Shown: positions 33,801 to 48,158, counted from the stretch's first letter. The stretch: DNA of 64,000 bases from Monoplex corrugatus (GCA_030674185.1 JAPXFY010000030.1:41892795-41956794), one strand, 5' to 3'. The notes: generated by a model not told the origin, from the sequence alone. A program made the numbers and translations.

Positions 33801-36800
33801 GCTGGTCAGAAGATTGGGACTATACAGTTAAATCTCATGAAACAACTCGCCATTTCTGGGAAGAAGAGGACTAGAGCCCTTAAAGCGATGGCAGAGGCAG
33901 CAGAAAGGAGCTCAAGCTGGATCTGGGCAAGGAGGAACGAAAAAGTGAACTTCATAAGGATTAAATTCCCTACAGATGATGTGTGCCCCGTTAGCACATT
34001 GGTAAAACCGCGTACCGCAGTTCTGAAGCGCAGAATCGCCCAGGTTCGATCCCGGGTGGGAAAAAAAAAAAAAAAAAATAGACAACAGCAGAAGGGCATC
34101 CAGGAGTCATGACCTGGATGTGGCCCGGCCCCCCGAGAGTGTAAGGAATTCAGGGCCGAAACACTTGTCTAAAGGGGGTTACTTCTCTGAAGACCTTCTG
34201 TTGTCTAGCTCTCCCTAGAGTTTCTTTCTACCTTCTACCTAAATCTCGTCCATTTCATGGATATGTCATAGAGGATGCTGGTCAAATGCCGTGACCAACC
34301 AACAGGTGTCTGTATCTTTCAGGCGTCGTGGATTGCAAGATATGTTATGAAAAGGAAGCATAAAGTACAGCCCTGTCACAATGTCTCAGTCCATATTGAT
34401 GACTGTCACAATGTCTCAGTCCATATTGATGACTGTCACAATGTCTCAGTCCATATTGATGACTGTCACAATGTCTCAGTCCATATTGATGACTGTCATC
34501 CCCATCATCTTGCATCATCACAGCTGTATGAAAATTGTCCCGGACTCTGTGAGCAAAGAAATGGTGGAGAAACGGGACAACAGCAGTAACCCTTTGACTC
34601 CCACACCCCACCTACAGACTGCAAAAACTTAACCCTTAGACTCCCTCACCCTCTCCACCAGGTTCCTGCAGGAAGCTGTTGGTTAGGGTGAGGGAGTCAA
34701 AAGGTTAAGTTTTGCTTTGCTAGCATGGTTGACAATGCAGGATGCTGGTTGAAAGGGTGCAGGAGTCAAAGGGTTAATCAAAATAGGAATGGAACCCAGA
34801 AGTTTGTGCCTAGAGCTTTAACCATGTGATCAGCACATCATGTGGACGGTCTCAGTGTGTGTTTTGCAGGCCAATCCCAACAGCATCAAGGCGTACGTAC
34901 ACATGGGGCGAGCACACCTGGCTCTCCAACAGTACCAGCAGGCGCGGGACAGCTACAACAAGGTCCTCACCATTGACCCTAAGAAAGACTCCTTGGTGCA
35001 AGGTACTGTCATTTTGTTGTTGTTGTCGTTGATTGCATAGGAGTAGGGTGTGAAGCGTGAAAGATCGGGGGTATTTTTCCTGCTATGAATGGGGCAGTTA
35101 TTTTTGCTCCTGTGATTGGAGGAGTTATTTTTTTCTGCTATAATTGGAGGAGTTATTTTTCTGCTATGATTGGAGGAGTTATTTTTCTGCTATGATTGGG
35201 AGAGTTATATTTGCTAGTGTGATTATGAGAGTTATTTTTCTGCTATGATTGGGAGAGTTATATTTGCTAGTGTGATTATGAGAGTTATTTTTCTGCTATG
35301 ATTGGGAGAGTTATATTTGCTAGTGTGATTATGAGAGTTATTTTTCTGCTATGATTGGGAGAATTATATTTGCTAGTGTGATTAGGAGAGTTATTTTTCT
35401 GCTATGATTGGAGAAGTTATTTTTCTGCTATGATTGGGAGAGTTATATTTGCTAGTGTGATGTTTTTTTGTGGAGAAAAGGTATGTGGGAGGGAGTTTTG
35501 TGCTATTCGATGTATTTTTTTATTATTGGTATTTTTGGATATTCATATATTCATGGTTTGTATCTGTATATTGCTTGTGGAAATGAAGTCTTTATCTTTC
35601 ATAATGGATGGCCGTTTTTGGTGTATGTTTGTTACCCTGCCATTAATTAAGGCAATCACACTCCATTTTGGTGGATGTGCATGCTGGGTGTTTATATGTT
35701 TCCAAGCAAGCCAGAACCCAGATATCCCGGTCTTTATTTACCCACCAGGCAGAACCCCTGCAGGCTTGAATCTGAACCTCCTTAATATCAGAGTCTTTAC
35801 TTGGGGACTCTGGCTTTGAGCCTGTCTGGTGGGTAAAGGGTGGAGATTTTCCTGAACTCCCAGGTCAGCATAGAGCAGACCTGCTAGTACCCTTCATGTG
35901 CACACACACGCAGAACATAAATTCATATGTTAAAGATCATGTAAACCATGTGTGTCACTGTTTGATGGCACTGGGAACAAGAAAATTCCCAATATGCACT
36001 CCTCCAAAAATGGTGTATGACACAATGGCCGGGTAAGAAAATCTGCCATACATATACAGGTTCAGTCATGCATTTGAGTACACATGGACAGAGCAGGTTA
36101 TGAACAACAACAGAAAATAATCTCCCACAATTCCACCATGAGAGTGGGATCAAATGAGAGAAAAAATGAGGTGTTGATCAATATAAGCATGGATTTGGTA
36201 AAGTAAATGTGTGGTTGATTGACAGAACTTACTGTAGCATTCTGGACCTATTTCAAGATCTGTTGAGTTGTAACTTGTTTCTATCATATCATCATTTCCT
36301 TTATTGTTGATTTCATCATTTTTGCCTGTCTGTCAGATACATCATCACATAAACTGCTTCAGAGACATTCAGAATATCTGTTGTCTGTCAAATACATCAT
36401 CACATAAACTGCTTCAGAAACATTCAGAATATCTGTTGTCTGTCAAATACATCATCAACTAAACTGCTTCAGAAACATTCAGAATATCTGTTGTCTGTCA
36501 AATACATAATCACATAAACTGCTTCAGAGACATTCAGAATATCTGTTGTCTGTCAAATACATAATCACATAAACTGCTTCAGAGACATTCAGAATATCTG
36601 TTGTCTGTCAAATACATCATCACATAAACAGCTTCTGAAACATTCAGAATATCTGTTGTCTGTCAAATACATAATCACATAAACTGCTTCAGAGACATTC
36701 AGAATATCTGTTGTCTGTCAAATACATAATCACATAAACAGCTTCAGAAACATTCAGAATATCTGTTGTCTGTCAAATACATCATCACATAAACTGCTTC

Positions 36801-39310
36801 AGAAACATTCAGAATATCTGTTGTCTGTCAAATACATAATCACATAAACTGCTTCAGAAACATTCAGAATATCTGTTGTCTGTCAAATACATCATCACAT
36901 AAACTGCTTCAGAAACATTCAGAATATCTGTTGTCTGTCAAATACATCATCACATAAACTGCTTCAGAAACATTCAGAATATCTGTTGTCTGTCAAATAC
37001 ATAATCACATAAACTGCTTCAGAAACATTCAGAATATCTGACTGAAGTGGCTGCTGTTACTGAATGTATTATGCCTCATCTTTTATTCATACATTTTAGC
37101 TTTCTGTCACCCAGGGGACTTAAGATTTATTGTATTGTGTCATTTGTATAATATCATTCTCAGCATTCATCATACTGTGCCTGTTTCACCCCTGCTGGAG
37201 CTCTTTCAGTATAAATGGTATTCCACTTTCAGAAAATTCTGTGCTAGCATTTGCTTCTTTTCTGTCACTTTCTTTGTTTCTGCCTTGCTCTTTTGCTTTC
37301 TGTCATCTGTTCTTATCGTTTTCTACCTTATTGGTCTATTCATCTGTATGTGTTCTATAAAGCATTTTATACTCGCGGCTGCATTTTCCCAGCCATTCTG
37401 CCAACATTTAGTTGTGAGCTGGCGTCGCTTGCTTGTGCTATTTTTAGCCAGGCAGGGTCGACCAAAATCCGTCAGTGTAGCACGTCTTTGTGCTTCCACG
37501 CTAGTGATAAAGGGACGGGTGAAAAGGGTGTGGGGAGTGGAAGGGAAGGGGCGCGCTATTAACCCTTTCAGTGCCAGAGAAAAACGTAAACATGTGCTTC
37601 CCCATTGCCGGGGAATTTTGAGGATTCGAGGGTAATAATTAACAAAAAATTCTAGTGCAAAAACTGTAAGAGATACAACAAAGAAGCATAAGTGTTTTTT
37701 GAAGGAAAATGAACGAGGATTCTGAATCTGTGCTTATTTTTCTCTTAGCTTGATTGCAAAGACCTGTCCAGGCATTCCAAAGTGGAAATAATTTTTTTGT
37801 GTTGTCTAAAAAGTAAGTTTCCATCTCTACAGATTGATACCCAACACACTCACAAACAAAAAAACAGCTGAAAATGACTTGTTTGTTGTCAGTTTACATA
37901 CATAAATGAAAACAAAACATATGACATCATAAAATGTTCATGAAACGATACTAAACCCATGCAGACAAATAAGTAAGTAACCATCCCATCAATGATAGAC
38001 CTGGTTTTGGTAAACATAAAAGTGATTGTACTAGACACTGAACAGTCAAACTACATGACAGTCAGTGTACTCAGACACTGAACAGTCAAACTACATGACA
38101 CTCATGAATTGGTTCTCTCTGTTCTTCAGGTTCTGCAATCAAAACAAGAGAAAATAAGCCCAGAATCAGAATCCTTATTCAAATAAGTCAATCAGCTCAT
38201 GCTCATCAGTCAGAAACAGCTTGATAAAGCATAGCACACGTCACCAGTTCCCACTTTCAATCCTGGATTTCATAAAAATTGAGGAATGTCTGACTGTTGT
38301 CCATTTGGAGGCCAACAGATTTTCAGTGAGCGAAACACTTCGCTGATCGCCACGCCCCCTGCCATGCCGTCTAACTGGGGCACAGCTCCTCTGCACCTCT
38401 CCTGTCCCTCTCCCCCTTCTCATCTTCCCCCCTTCCCACACCACGAACACGTGCGTGACCCATCTCACCATGTACCATCACGTTCACGGCTGTTGGGTCC
38501 AAAGTCCGAAGTGTCACGGCCTGCGCGCTCGCCACTCGCACTGACCACGGCAGTCGCGGTCTGACTCGTACTTGTTATCGTCTGCTTGCATCGATTCAGC
38601 CAGCAAGCGTTGAATGTCGGCGTGGTCATTGTTACTTTCTCCACCCTCATGTTGAAGCGAATCATCAGATAACAAATTCTCTCATCGTCATCATGCTGTA
38701 AAATCATTTGAACGGCCTCTAGAGTCGTGAAAGTCCGCTGACGTGAGACACCGTTCGGCTTGTCGAAGGTTGCGTCGCCATTGTGCTCCACTTCACGTGG
38801 TCCAGTTACCAAATCATTAGCGACAATAAAAGTGTCTTCCCTATGACGTATCCTAATTTACATCCTATTTTTATATTGTAGACACATATAGCTCAGTGTG
38901 CAGTGTTCCTGTGTGCTGACTGGCTCACACAGTTGTGAACGAAAAATCGGAAAACTCCTGCAATGTCAGCGGACGGCTCTTAGGCAATATAGCAACACCT
39001 TTTGTGCAACGTCAGCTGACGGCTTATAGGCACTGAACTGGTTAATAGCCGGCAGAAAGTGGCCAACTAAAGTATCTCGGGTTTGTGCGCCGTGTATACT
39101 GTCTGTTAGGGTTGATAATTGGATACATAACCGCATTTTTGAGTCTAAGGAAATACGATATTATTATTATTATTATTATGAACATTTAGTACGCCTAATC
39201 AAATTAATGCCCTAGGCGTTAACAATGGCAAAACATATAACCGAAATCACAAGCACGCACACACACGCCCACAAACACACACACGCACACACACACACAC
39301 ACGCACACGC

Positions 39311-39346
<36 letters not shown>

Positions 39347-42300
39347 CACGACATGCAAATGCAATGACACATTGACACTAAGACATTATAAAACCAACAT
39401 TACGTTACATGGGGGGAGGGGGGCAGAAATTACCAGTTATTTGGGAAACAGATGAGTTTTGAGGGAGCGTTTGAATGTGGACAGAGAGGGTGAGTATCTG
39501 AGTGAGCGAGGTATTCAGAGGTAATTTTAAGTAATGTGGTCAGTTTTTATGTATGTTTTAGTGTACTCAGTGACAACTGACATTGATACATTTGTATTCA
39601 GGTTTGATTTTTTAATCCCTCCTTGTAAAACTGGACGGAATGGTCACTGCCAGGTACATATCTTTAGGTTATGTGCGTAAATGCAGTGATATATGTGCTA
39701 AATTTGCTTTTCTGGGTGTTTTATTTTCAGGGTCATCAAGGTATTGTGTGTGTTTTGAGGTGATCATAACCCTGATATGGCTCTGCACAGTCGGCTGGGC
39801 TTTAAACAATAATGATGATGATAATAACCCGTCTGTCATGAACACAAAGTGATAAAAAACCTGTCCACAACATTCAGAATACCTGGCAGAAGTGGCTCGT
39901 GTGGAAACGGCCGACCTGGCAGAGAAGAAAGCGAGGGAGCTGTTTGTGGCGGGCGACACACAGGCGCAAAGTCTGGTGCAGGTGTTGGAGAAAGTGAAGA
40001 AACCGGACCAGCTGCCCATGTACTACAGCGGGGGTTTCCAGGTGTTGGCCGGCCATATGGGTCGAGGTGAGAACAGAGTCACAGGCCTTTACGTGTCTGT
40101 GGTAGGACTTTTTGTTTTGTTTGGGGGGGGGGGGGGGGGGGGGGAATATGTTTGTTATGTGTTTGTTGTTGTTATCATTGTTTGTTGTTGTTGGGGGGTG
40201 GGAATGGTAGAAAGGGCAGTAGATAATAATGATAATAAATGACTTATGTAGCGCTATTCTCTTACACATAGGTAAAGACTCACTGCACTTTACATTAATT
40301 AGTTCATTTTTCCCAATCAGCCCTATGCCTAGTGGTCAATTATACTAACTCCCACTCCTAGTCCCTCCCCCCCCCCCCAACACACACACACTAGCACATC
40401 TGTTACAAGCAAGTACTAATGTATACATTACTTAATCAGGAAGATCAAAAAACATGTTTCATTACTGATAGTATTTATCAAAAAGATGAGTTTTGAGGCC
40501 TGCCTTGAAAGAAGAGAGAGATGATGAACAGCGGAGAGAAAAAGGCAGATTGTTCCAGACAAGTGGGGCCTGGTAATGGAAGGCTTGGTGTCCTATGGTT
40601 TTGTGTTTTGATTCTGATTTTGATAGAAGTTTCTGGTTGCTTGACTTGAGACTGCGTTCAGACCTGTATGTTTTAAGCACAGAAGAGAGGTAGATAGGCA
40701 AGAGGTGTTGTTGAGAGGATGTTTGTGAGGAGAGGGGTGGGGTATAGGCACTAAGTGGTTGGCCACTTGGCTGAAGGTGAGATAAGTATTGGGTTTGTTC
40801 ACGCATTGTGTATGGAGCAAAGGTCAGGTGACGATTGATGATGGAGTGGGGGGGGGGGGGGGGGGGAGACAGACATATTTTGATTTTATGGTGATTGTAT
40901 GTGGTTTATGTGTGGGGTGGGGGTGGGGGTGGGGTGGGATATTCACAAAGGATTATAAATGTGCAGTAATTTCAAGAAATTACTGAACAAATCATAAGAA
41001 AATAGAATTTGCTATGTCTAATGCATCATTCCCCATGTAATTTCATGCGTAGATTCCCACAAATATGGAAGCGACAGTAGTTTTAGTGGACATGGTAGTG
41101 ACGTAACTTTGTTCCCTGGTATATGGGAAACACTGGACTTAAAAACATGTTGGTAGCCAAGGAGTTAATACAGTGTAGCGCAACACGACATGAACATAAC
41201 ACTATGTGATGGCATGATAGCCAAATGGTGCATGGTATGTCAAAGTTTTAATTGGAAGATCTTAGTTCGGTCTTGTCGGGTAGCACCTAATGGAGGGGAG
41301 ATTTTTCCGCTCTACCAGGTCAACATGTATGTAGACACTACTGGTGTCTGGACCTGGACCCCTCTTCATTTGTGTACACACAGAGAATATCGTATACACA
41401 TGTTAAAGATCCTATAAGCCATGTAGGGTTTGGTGACATATGGAAACAGGAAAATGTCCAGCATGCACACTCGATAAAGATAGACTGTACAGACTGCGCA
41501 GCAATATTACGCTTTCACAGTGTGAGAAAACGTTCAGTAAAGAAAAATCCACACCAAAAAAAAAAAAAAAAAAGAAAAGAAGGAGCAGTTTAGTACAGTA
41601 ATTTAACCCTTTGGTTCCAGCACCCTATCCACCAACTGCAGAAACTTAACCCTTTGACTCCCTCACCCTGCCCACCAGCTTCCTGCATGAAACCGGTGGA
41701 CAGGATGAGGAAGTCAAAGGGTTGACCTGTTCACTGCTTCCAACCGAATATTCGGTCGGAAGAAACATACACCTCCAGTGCCACCTACCGAATATTCGGT
41801 CGGAAGAAACATACACCTCCAGTGCCACCAACCGAATATTCGGTCGGAAGAAACATACACCTCCAGTACCACCAACCGAATATTCGGTCGGAAGAAACAT
41901 ACAGCCACTGACTGAATATTTGGTCGGAAGAAATATACACCTCCAGTACCACCAACCAAATATTAGGTCGGAAGAAACACACATCTCCAGTGCCACCGAC
42001 CGAATATTCGGTCAGCGACCTTTCCCTGTTTTAGCCAGAAAACCCCAACACTTTCAGTGACATGTGAGATCTCAACAGAAACTTCAGGATTTCCTCTGTA
42101 AATAGATGCTAATTATGTATGTGTGACGTTTTACAGTCTTTTCTGCCCGTGCGATTGAAAAGGTGACCCCATACTATTCAGCAACTGTAAACAATGGTGG
42201 ACGAACTCGCTTCAACACTGAGCATCATTCGGGCCCGAAAAACAACTTAAACAGCAAAATAATTTGCAGAAATCATTACTTGTGGAGCTGATTCTGATTT

Positions 42301-45014
42301 GCAGTCGGTTGATTCACTAGATAACAGTTAAAATGATGATAATCTGATGTATGCAGGCGATAATTTGAAATTGATGTCCGAAGTCGGACTTGACTCAGAT
42401 AACAGTCAAAGTGCCATTACTAGCACTGGCGATCATAAAAATGGAAGTACTGCTGCTCCTGGTGTGTTGTAAAGTATACTGAACAAGAAAATATGTGACC
42501 TCCCACCACGAAATCGGTCTTAACCAGCATTTTGGGCATTTTGAGATATACATATCGCTGGAAAGTGTACATTCTGCTTATTATTTTGGTACTTGAATAA
42601 AGCTTGTACTCAAAAAATGTAGAAGTTATGTATGTTTAAAGTCACTAAGTTGTATGACGGCCATTTTGAGAAAACGGCCTCTAAAGTTTTTGTGTGCTCT
42701 CCTACACATTTTCCTTAAATTTCTTTATTTGGTAGCTTTGACCCAGTTTGTTTCTAATTTTCGCTGTCATTATCTGAAAGGTGCACCAAAGAGCTTTCCA
42801 TCAGTATATTACATGTGCTAGTACTGTACAAGTTACGGTTCATAATAAGAGACAAAAATATGTACTTTTGGTAGGAAATTGTGTTCTTTCTGCTGCAATC
42901 AGTGCATTAAAATGCCGATTTAAGTTGATTAATATTTTTTCAAGAAAAAAATTTCTGTGGGGGATAGATTATAGTCTACAGAAATCAATTTTAAGAAAAA
43001 GTCAAAACACCCCAGATAGACCCTGTCACCTTTACAGCTCCTAGTGCTGTTGGACTGACTGCGAGTTAAGACTGATTTCGTGGTAGGAGGTCACATATAT
43101 AGTGTTGTGGGGTTTTCTGGGCTGGATAAAGAGATATGAATTTTTTTTTTTTTTTGAGTCAAAACGTTCAAAATTCCATGGCACAGGCGATTCACCTCTG
43201 TATTTACACTTTGGCACTTAAAGGGTTAAGTTTTTTGTTTTGCTAGTATAGTTGACAATGCTGGATGCTGGTGGACAGGGTGCGGGAGGCAAAAGGTTAA
43301 TACAGAAGAGCGCTTAACACAACAGGCTGTTATGTGTTGTGACTGATGCAGAAGACAACCAGGCCCAGTTCAGGTTGAATGGGGGACTACAGTTACTGCA
43401 GGACCACAAGTTGTTGTCTGGCTGTCTGACCACTGCCCCACAGAGCTTGACCAAAGAGGAACGAAACGTCATGTCTTCCGCCTTCGACCTTATGTCTGAG
43501 GCTTGTTTCAACAACGGTGAGATGGCTTTGATTACGGGTGGCCTTTTAATTGTTTAGCTGATTAGCAGGTTGGTAGGTTGGTTGTGGTTGGTTGGTTGGT
43601 TGGTTGGTTGGTTGGTTGGTTGGTCGGTTGGCTGGTTGGTTGGTTGGTTGGTTGGTTGAATTCTGTTTTGATTTTGTTTGTGTGTTTGGGGTTTCAGTTT
43701 GTTTATTATTGTTTTCTGGGGGAGGTGGTTGTTTTGCTTGTGTGTTTTTGTTCCCACAACATTTTGTTCAGAGGGCTGCAGAAGCTAGGACTAATGTTGT
43801 GATGTAAATATTTCACTGTCTTCCAAAACAAGTGTGACTGCCCGCGTTCAAGCAAACAGGAACCAGAAAAAACACGAAAGAAGAATATGAACGCATATTT
43901 AATACAACAAGACAAAACAGGCGCAAATTTTCAGCCAACTGGCCTTTGTCAAGCGTAAGATTACAAACAAACAAACACCAGATACAAAAATTTTGAGAAA
44001 AAGACTGAAACTTCCCTGCTGCTGTGTCCAATGTGAGAAAAGGAAAAAATTTTGAGAAAAAGACTGAAACTTCCCTGCTGTTGTGTCCAATGTGAGAAAA
44101 GGATCTTTCCACATTGACCGCAGAGGAAGTTTCAGTCTTTTTCTCAAAATTGTTGTATCTGGTGTTTGTTTGTGATCTTACGCTTGACAGAGACCAGTTG
44201 GCTGAAAATTTGCGCCTGTCTTGTCTTGTTATTAATAACGCGTTCGTATTCTTCTTTCGTATTTCACCGTCTATCACTCATAGTGAAAAGATGTTAAATC
44301 AAAGAACGAACGAATGTAAATATTTTACTTCCTCCAATATTTTACCTGGAAGACCAAAGAAGCTAGGATTAATATTGTGATGTAAATATTTTACCGTCTA
44401 ATATCACTCATAGTGAAAAGATGTTAAATCAAAGAACGAATGAATGTAAAATTTTCACTTCCTCCAACATTTCACCTGCAGGACCACAGAAGGTAGGACT
44501 GATATTGTGATGTGAATATTTTATAGTGTGGTAGTGATTGGGGAAGTGAAAAAAGCTTTTACAGGAGTTTAAGTAAGGATTTTCCAGTTGTTAAAAAAAA
44601 TCTTGCCGGTTTGTGGTCGGATGTTTCACAGCATGTCAGTCTTGACATTAGATATTTAAAGAAAACGGCTTTATTTCCAGATTCACAATCACAAAAGGTC
44701 TAAAGGCTGTGTGAAATGGAGGGTGTTAACATGGTTTTATCTTTGTATATTTAACTTTACACAGTATTTCACACTTTGTTCATGGAAAGAGAAAACGATT
44801 TTTTTTGGCACTAATAGAGTGAGCTTACACACTTGAGTCTACAAATTGAGAGAGCTAGCACTCTGGGAATTGTTTGAAAATAACTTTGGAGGGAACAATG
44901 GAAGCTATCAACTTTAACCATACCAATAACAAATAAAATCAAATTATTATGATATTACATCATAACCAAGGACAGAAGGGAAAAGTACAAGGAAAACCTA
45001 ACAGATATCACATG

Positions 45015-45045
<31 letters not shown>

Positions 45046-45066
45046 ACACACACACACACACAACAC

Positions 45067-45100
<34 letters not shown>

Positions 45101-45124
45101 ACACACACAACACACCACACACAC

Positions 45125-45165
<41 letters not shown>

Positions 45166-45233
45166 ACACAACACAACACAACACAACACAACACAACACA
45201 CACACAACACACTCACAAACACAACACAACACA

Positions 45234-45269
<36 letters not shown>

Positions 45270-45322
45270 CACACACACCACACACAAACACAACACACGC
45301 GCACACACACACACACAAACAC

Positions 45323-45380
<58 letters not shown>

Positions 45381-45390
45381 ACACACACAC

Positions 45391-45489
<99 letters not shown>

Positions 45490-48115
45490 CTTCCCAGCAG
45501 TGAAGAACTTTTCATGGTTTATGTTGTATTTATTCAGACTGTAACCAGGAACAGCTGCTAAAGCAGGAAGGGTTGTCAGAACGTCTGACCTGCCTGCTGT
45601 CGGCCTGTATGAAGGGACATGGCATGGCAGCTGAAGACCTCTATCGTCCAGCTGCTTTTCACCGTCTCACAGGGGACACTCCATGGGCCGCTCTGTCATC
45701 ATTCAGTACTTGAGCAGTCCTCAGTGTCAGAGGAAGGACAGGTGGTATGGTGAGAGGTCTGTAGGCATTTAAGTTATTGGTGTGTATAGGGTTTTCTTTT
45801 TCTATTTTTAATGTTTAGATTTAGTTTGGATGCTTGTATGCACGTTGTTTTGCCCACAGTGTGTAGGTGGTATGTTGCTGCACAGTCTGCGTACTCTGCC
45901 TTTGGTAGGTGCGCGGGCTGGATATTTTCATGTTTCTGTAAGCGCTAAGTGGTGACATGATGCACAGAATCTTTAGAATGTGTATTATTTAACTCTTTCA
46001 CCGCCAAGTTTCCCCAGAAACGGCATCTCAGTGCCAAGTATGTTTTGGGCAACCAATTTTGCGGCGCAGTATGCATTTTTAAAAGCTTATATCTCAAAGA
46101 CTATAAAGATTTTCACTTACTTTTTTTTTTTTGCTGTGTAAAGGGCAGATGTATTTATATATGAATGCTTGTTTATGTTTATGTGCTTGATTGATTATTC
46201 CACAGATAATCTTATCATAAAGAAAAACAAACATACGGTTTATTAGTTGTACTACTGACCTTATTTCGAGAGTTGTGCGCCAGATATCATTATAATAAAT
46301 GAGGAAACACAATGGAAATCTACACACAAAGTCAGCTGTCTGCTTATTCTACTCGGAGTGGTAGACAATGCGTGTCGATTTGCAGCCATTTTGGAGAAAA
46401 TGCTTCGGAGAAAACGTGACGTAAATTCCGACAGTTAACAAAGCCACACTTCGGCCTTACTGCTGAAAAACTAGGTCGCTGGGTAAAGTTTAAAAATAGC
46501 ACAGTCGCCTGCATTCACCCAGTGGAGCTGACAGAAGCTTTGTACTCGCGTGAAAAATTATGGTTTAGCATGACCCCACCAAGTCGCTCAAATGCGACCA
46601 TGGCGGTCGTACGGGAAGTCGCTTGATTTCGACCATGGCAGGAAAAGAGTTGCTCTACATGCATATACACACAAAGGGGGTTTAGGTACAAGTAGGTCTC
46701 CATACATGTTGGTCAGGGATATTGGAAACGTCTCCATGCTCTACCCATCAGACGGAGATGTCCAGGCACATTGAATCCTCGAATCTTTACACACTTGATT
46801 ACTGCGTCTGTGTAGTATTATATTCAGTTCAAGGGATGTACACTTCAAAGGTCAAGAAATAGCACTGTACATGTCAGTTTAACAAACATCAGTGGCCTAA
46901 ATATTCAAGAAGTTATCCACAAAAATCAAGACAGAGCCAGTTGGCGGCGAGTGACTGTGTCATGAAGTACAGCAGCCAACACTGAAGCCGGTGACGCCAT
47001 CAGGTGACAGGTGACATGTCAATTGTGTCATCCAGCTAACGGGTATCTGGTGAAGCTGACACAGACTTGGCAGTTTAGTAGGGGATGAATGAATATTGCT
47101 CATGTACATGTAAGTGAAAAGAGAATAAGACAGGGCCACACTTCACAGTTACAAGATGACTCTGCACCAAGCTTCTGCATTAACAGCGCACTGTCAGCTT
47201 CATCTCACAGCAACACCTCCCAGGACAGCCATCGCAAAGGTTACAATTGACATTACAGTGCTATTTGTTGGTCTTTGAAGTGTCATAATCATCATCAAGT
47301 GCCTTGCCACATGGCGTTGGCGATCATGGCCCTCCATATGCATATGTCCCTTGTTGCTGCAAGCACATCTTCCACCCTCTCCATCTTCAGCCATTCTGCA
47401 TCTCCATCCAGTATTTTTTCCCTCAGTCTACCTAATGTCTCTTTCCCTCCAGCTTTCCTGTTGTGACCAGGTGCTCCAATTCCACTTTCCTCATGAAATG
47501 GCCTATAAATGTTGCCTGTCTTTTCCTAATCTTCCATTTCAATGATTTTCTTGTGTCTGCCTCCGTCAAGACTGTCTCGTTTGTTTTCTTTGCTGTCCAT
47601 GGAACTCTCAACATTCTTCTCAGAAACCACATTTCGGCTGCCGCAAGTTTGTTCAAAGAGATCAAACAACAACCCTATCTGTTTGATCTCTTTGATGTGT
47701 ACGCCCCTTAAACTGAATATGATACTAGACAAATGCAGTAATCAAGTGTGTAAAGATGGCAGAGTCAATGTGCCTGTGTTATGTTCCCTGTTGCTTATTT
47801 TTGTGTCCTTGTTCACCTTTTCGCCTGTCTGTACGTCTGTTTTTTTTTCTGTCAGTTGTTACTTGGATATCCCTCATACAGACATTTACTTTACATTGCA
47901 TGATACCTGTCTTCAGCCCTCTCCCATCTTCTAATTGAAGCACAGACGGATCGGCTGAATCAGAGTTTGAATTGTGCTACTTTTGTGATGTGCAGATTGG
48001 TGTCCGTGTTGTTTGATCTCATCCGCACGCACAAAGCGTACTCCCACAATGCTGCTGGCGTCCTCAACAACATGTCTGTGGAGAAAAAGTAAGTGACGTA
48101 TTTTCTGATCCATCA

Positions 48116-48158
<43 letters not shown>

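Larger units (their letters stand above)
41722..43226 (+). mobile_element. Decayed piggyBac element with palindromic subterminal array
   Basis: The 5' end reads ttgacctgttcactgc and the 3' end ggcacttaaagggttaa (43210-43226). Inside are the 44 bp palindromic array, then a decayed N-terminal coding region whose [14 protein letters not shown] segment matches 50730-51379 and the [10 protein letters not shown] of the complete transposase. A 600 bp foreign element interrupts it at 42495-43094. The DDE domain is missing. Confidence 0.65.

Noticed and set aside
33984..34059. Functional tRNA-Ala gene
   Set aside because: A and B boxes and an AGC-bearing arm are present, but the acceptor stem pairs poorly and it ends in poly(A) inside a retro-insert.
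36335..37041. CRISPR-like regular array
   Set aside because: The 55 bp units are contiguous and wholly repetitive, with no unique spacers, and the context is a eukaryotic intron.
37135..37635. A 166-codon plus-strand frame
   Set aside because: It spans a dispersed repeat (pair at 63230) and the left end of a TTAA element, with no recognisable domain.
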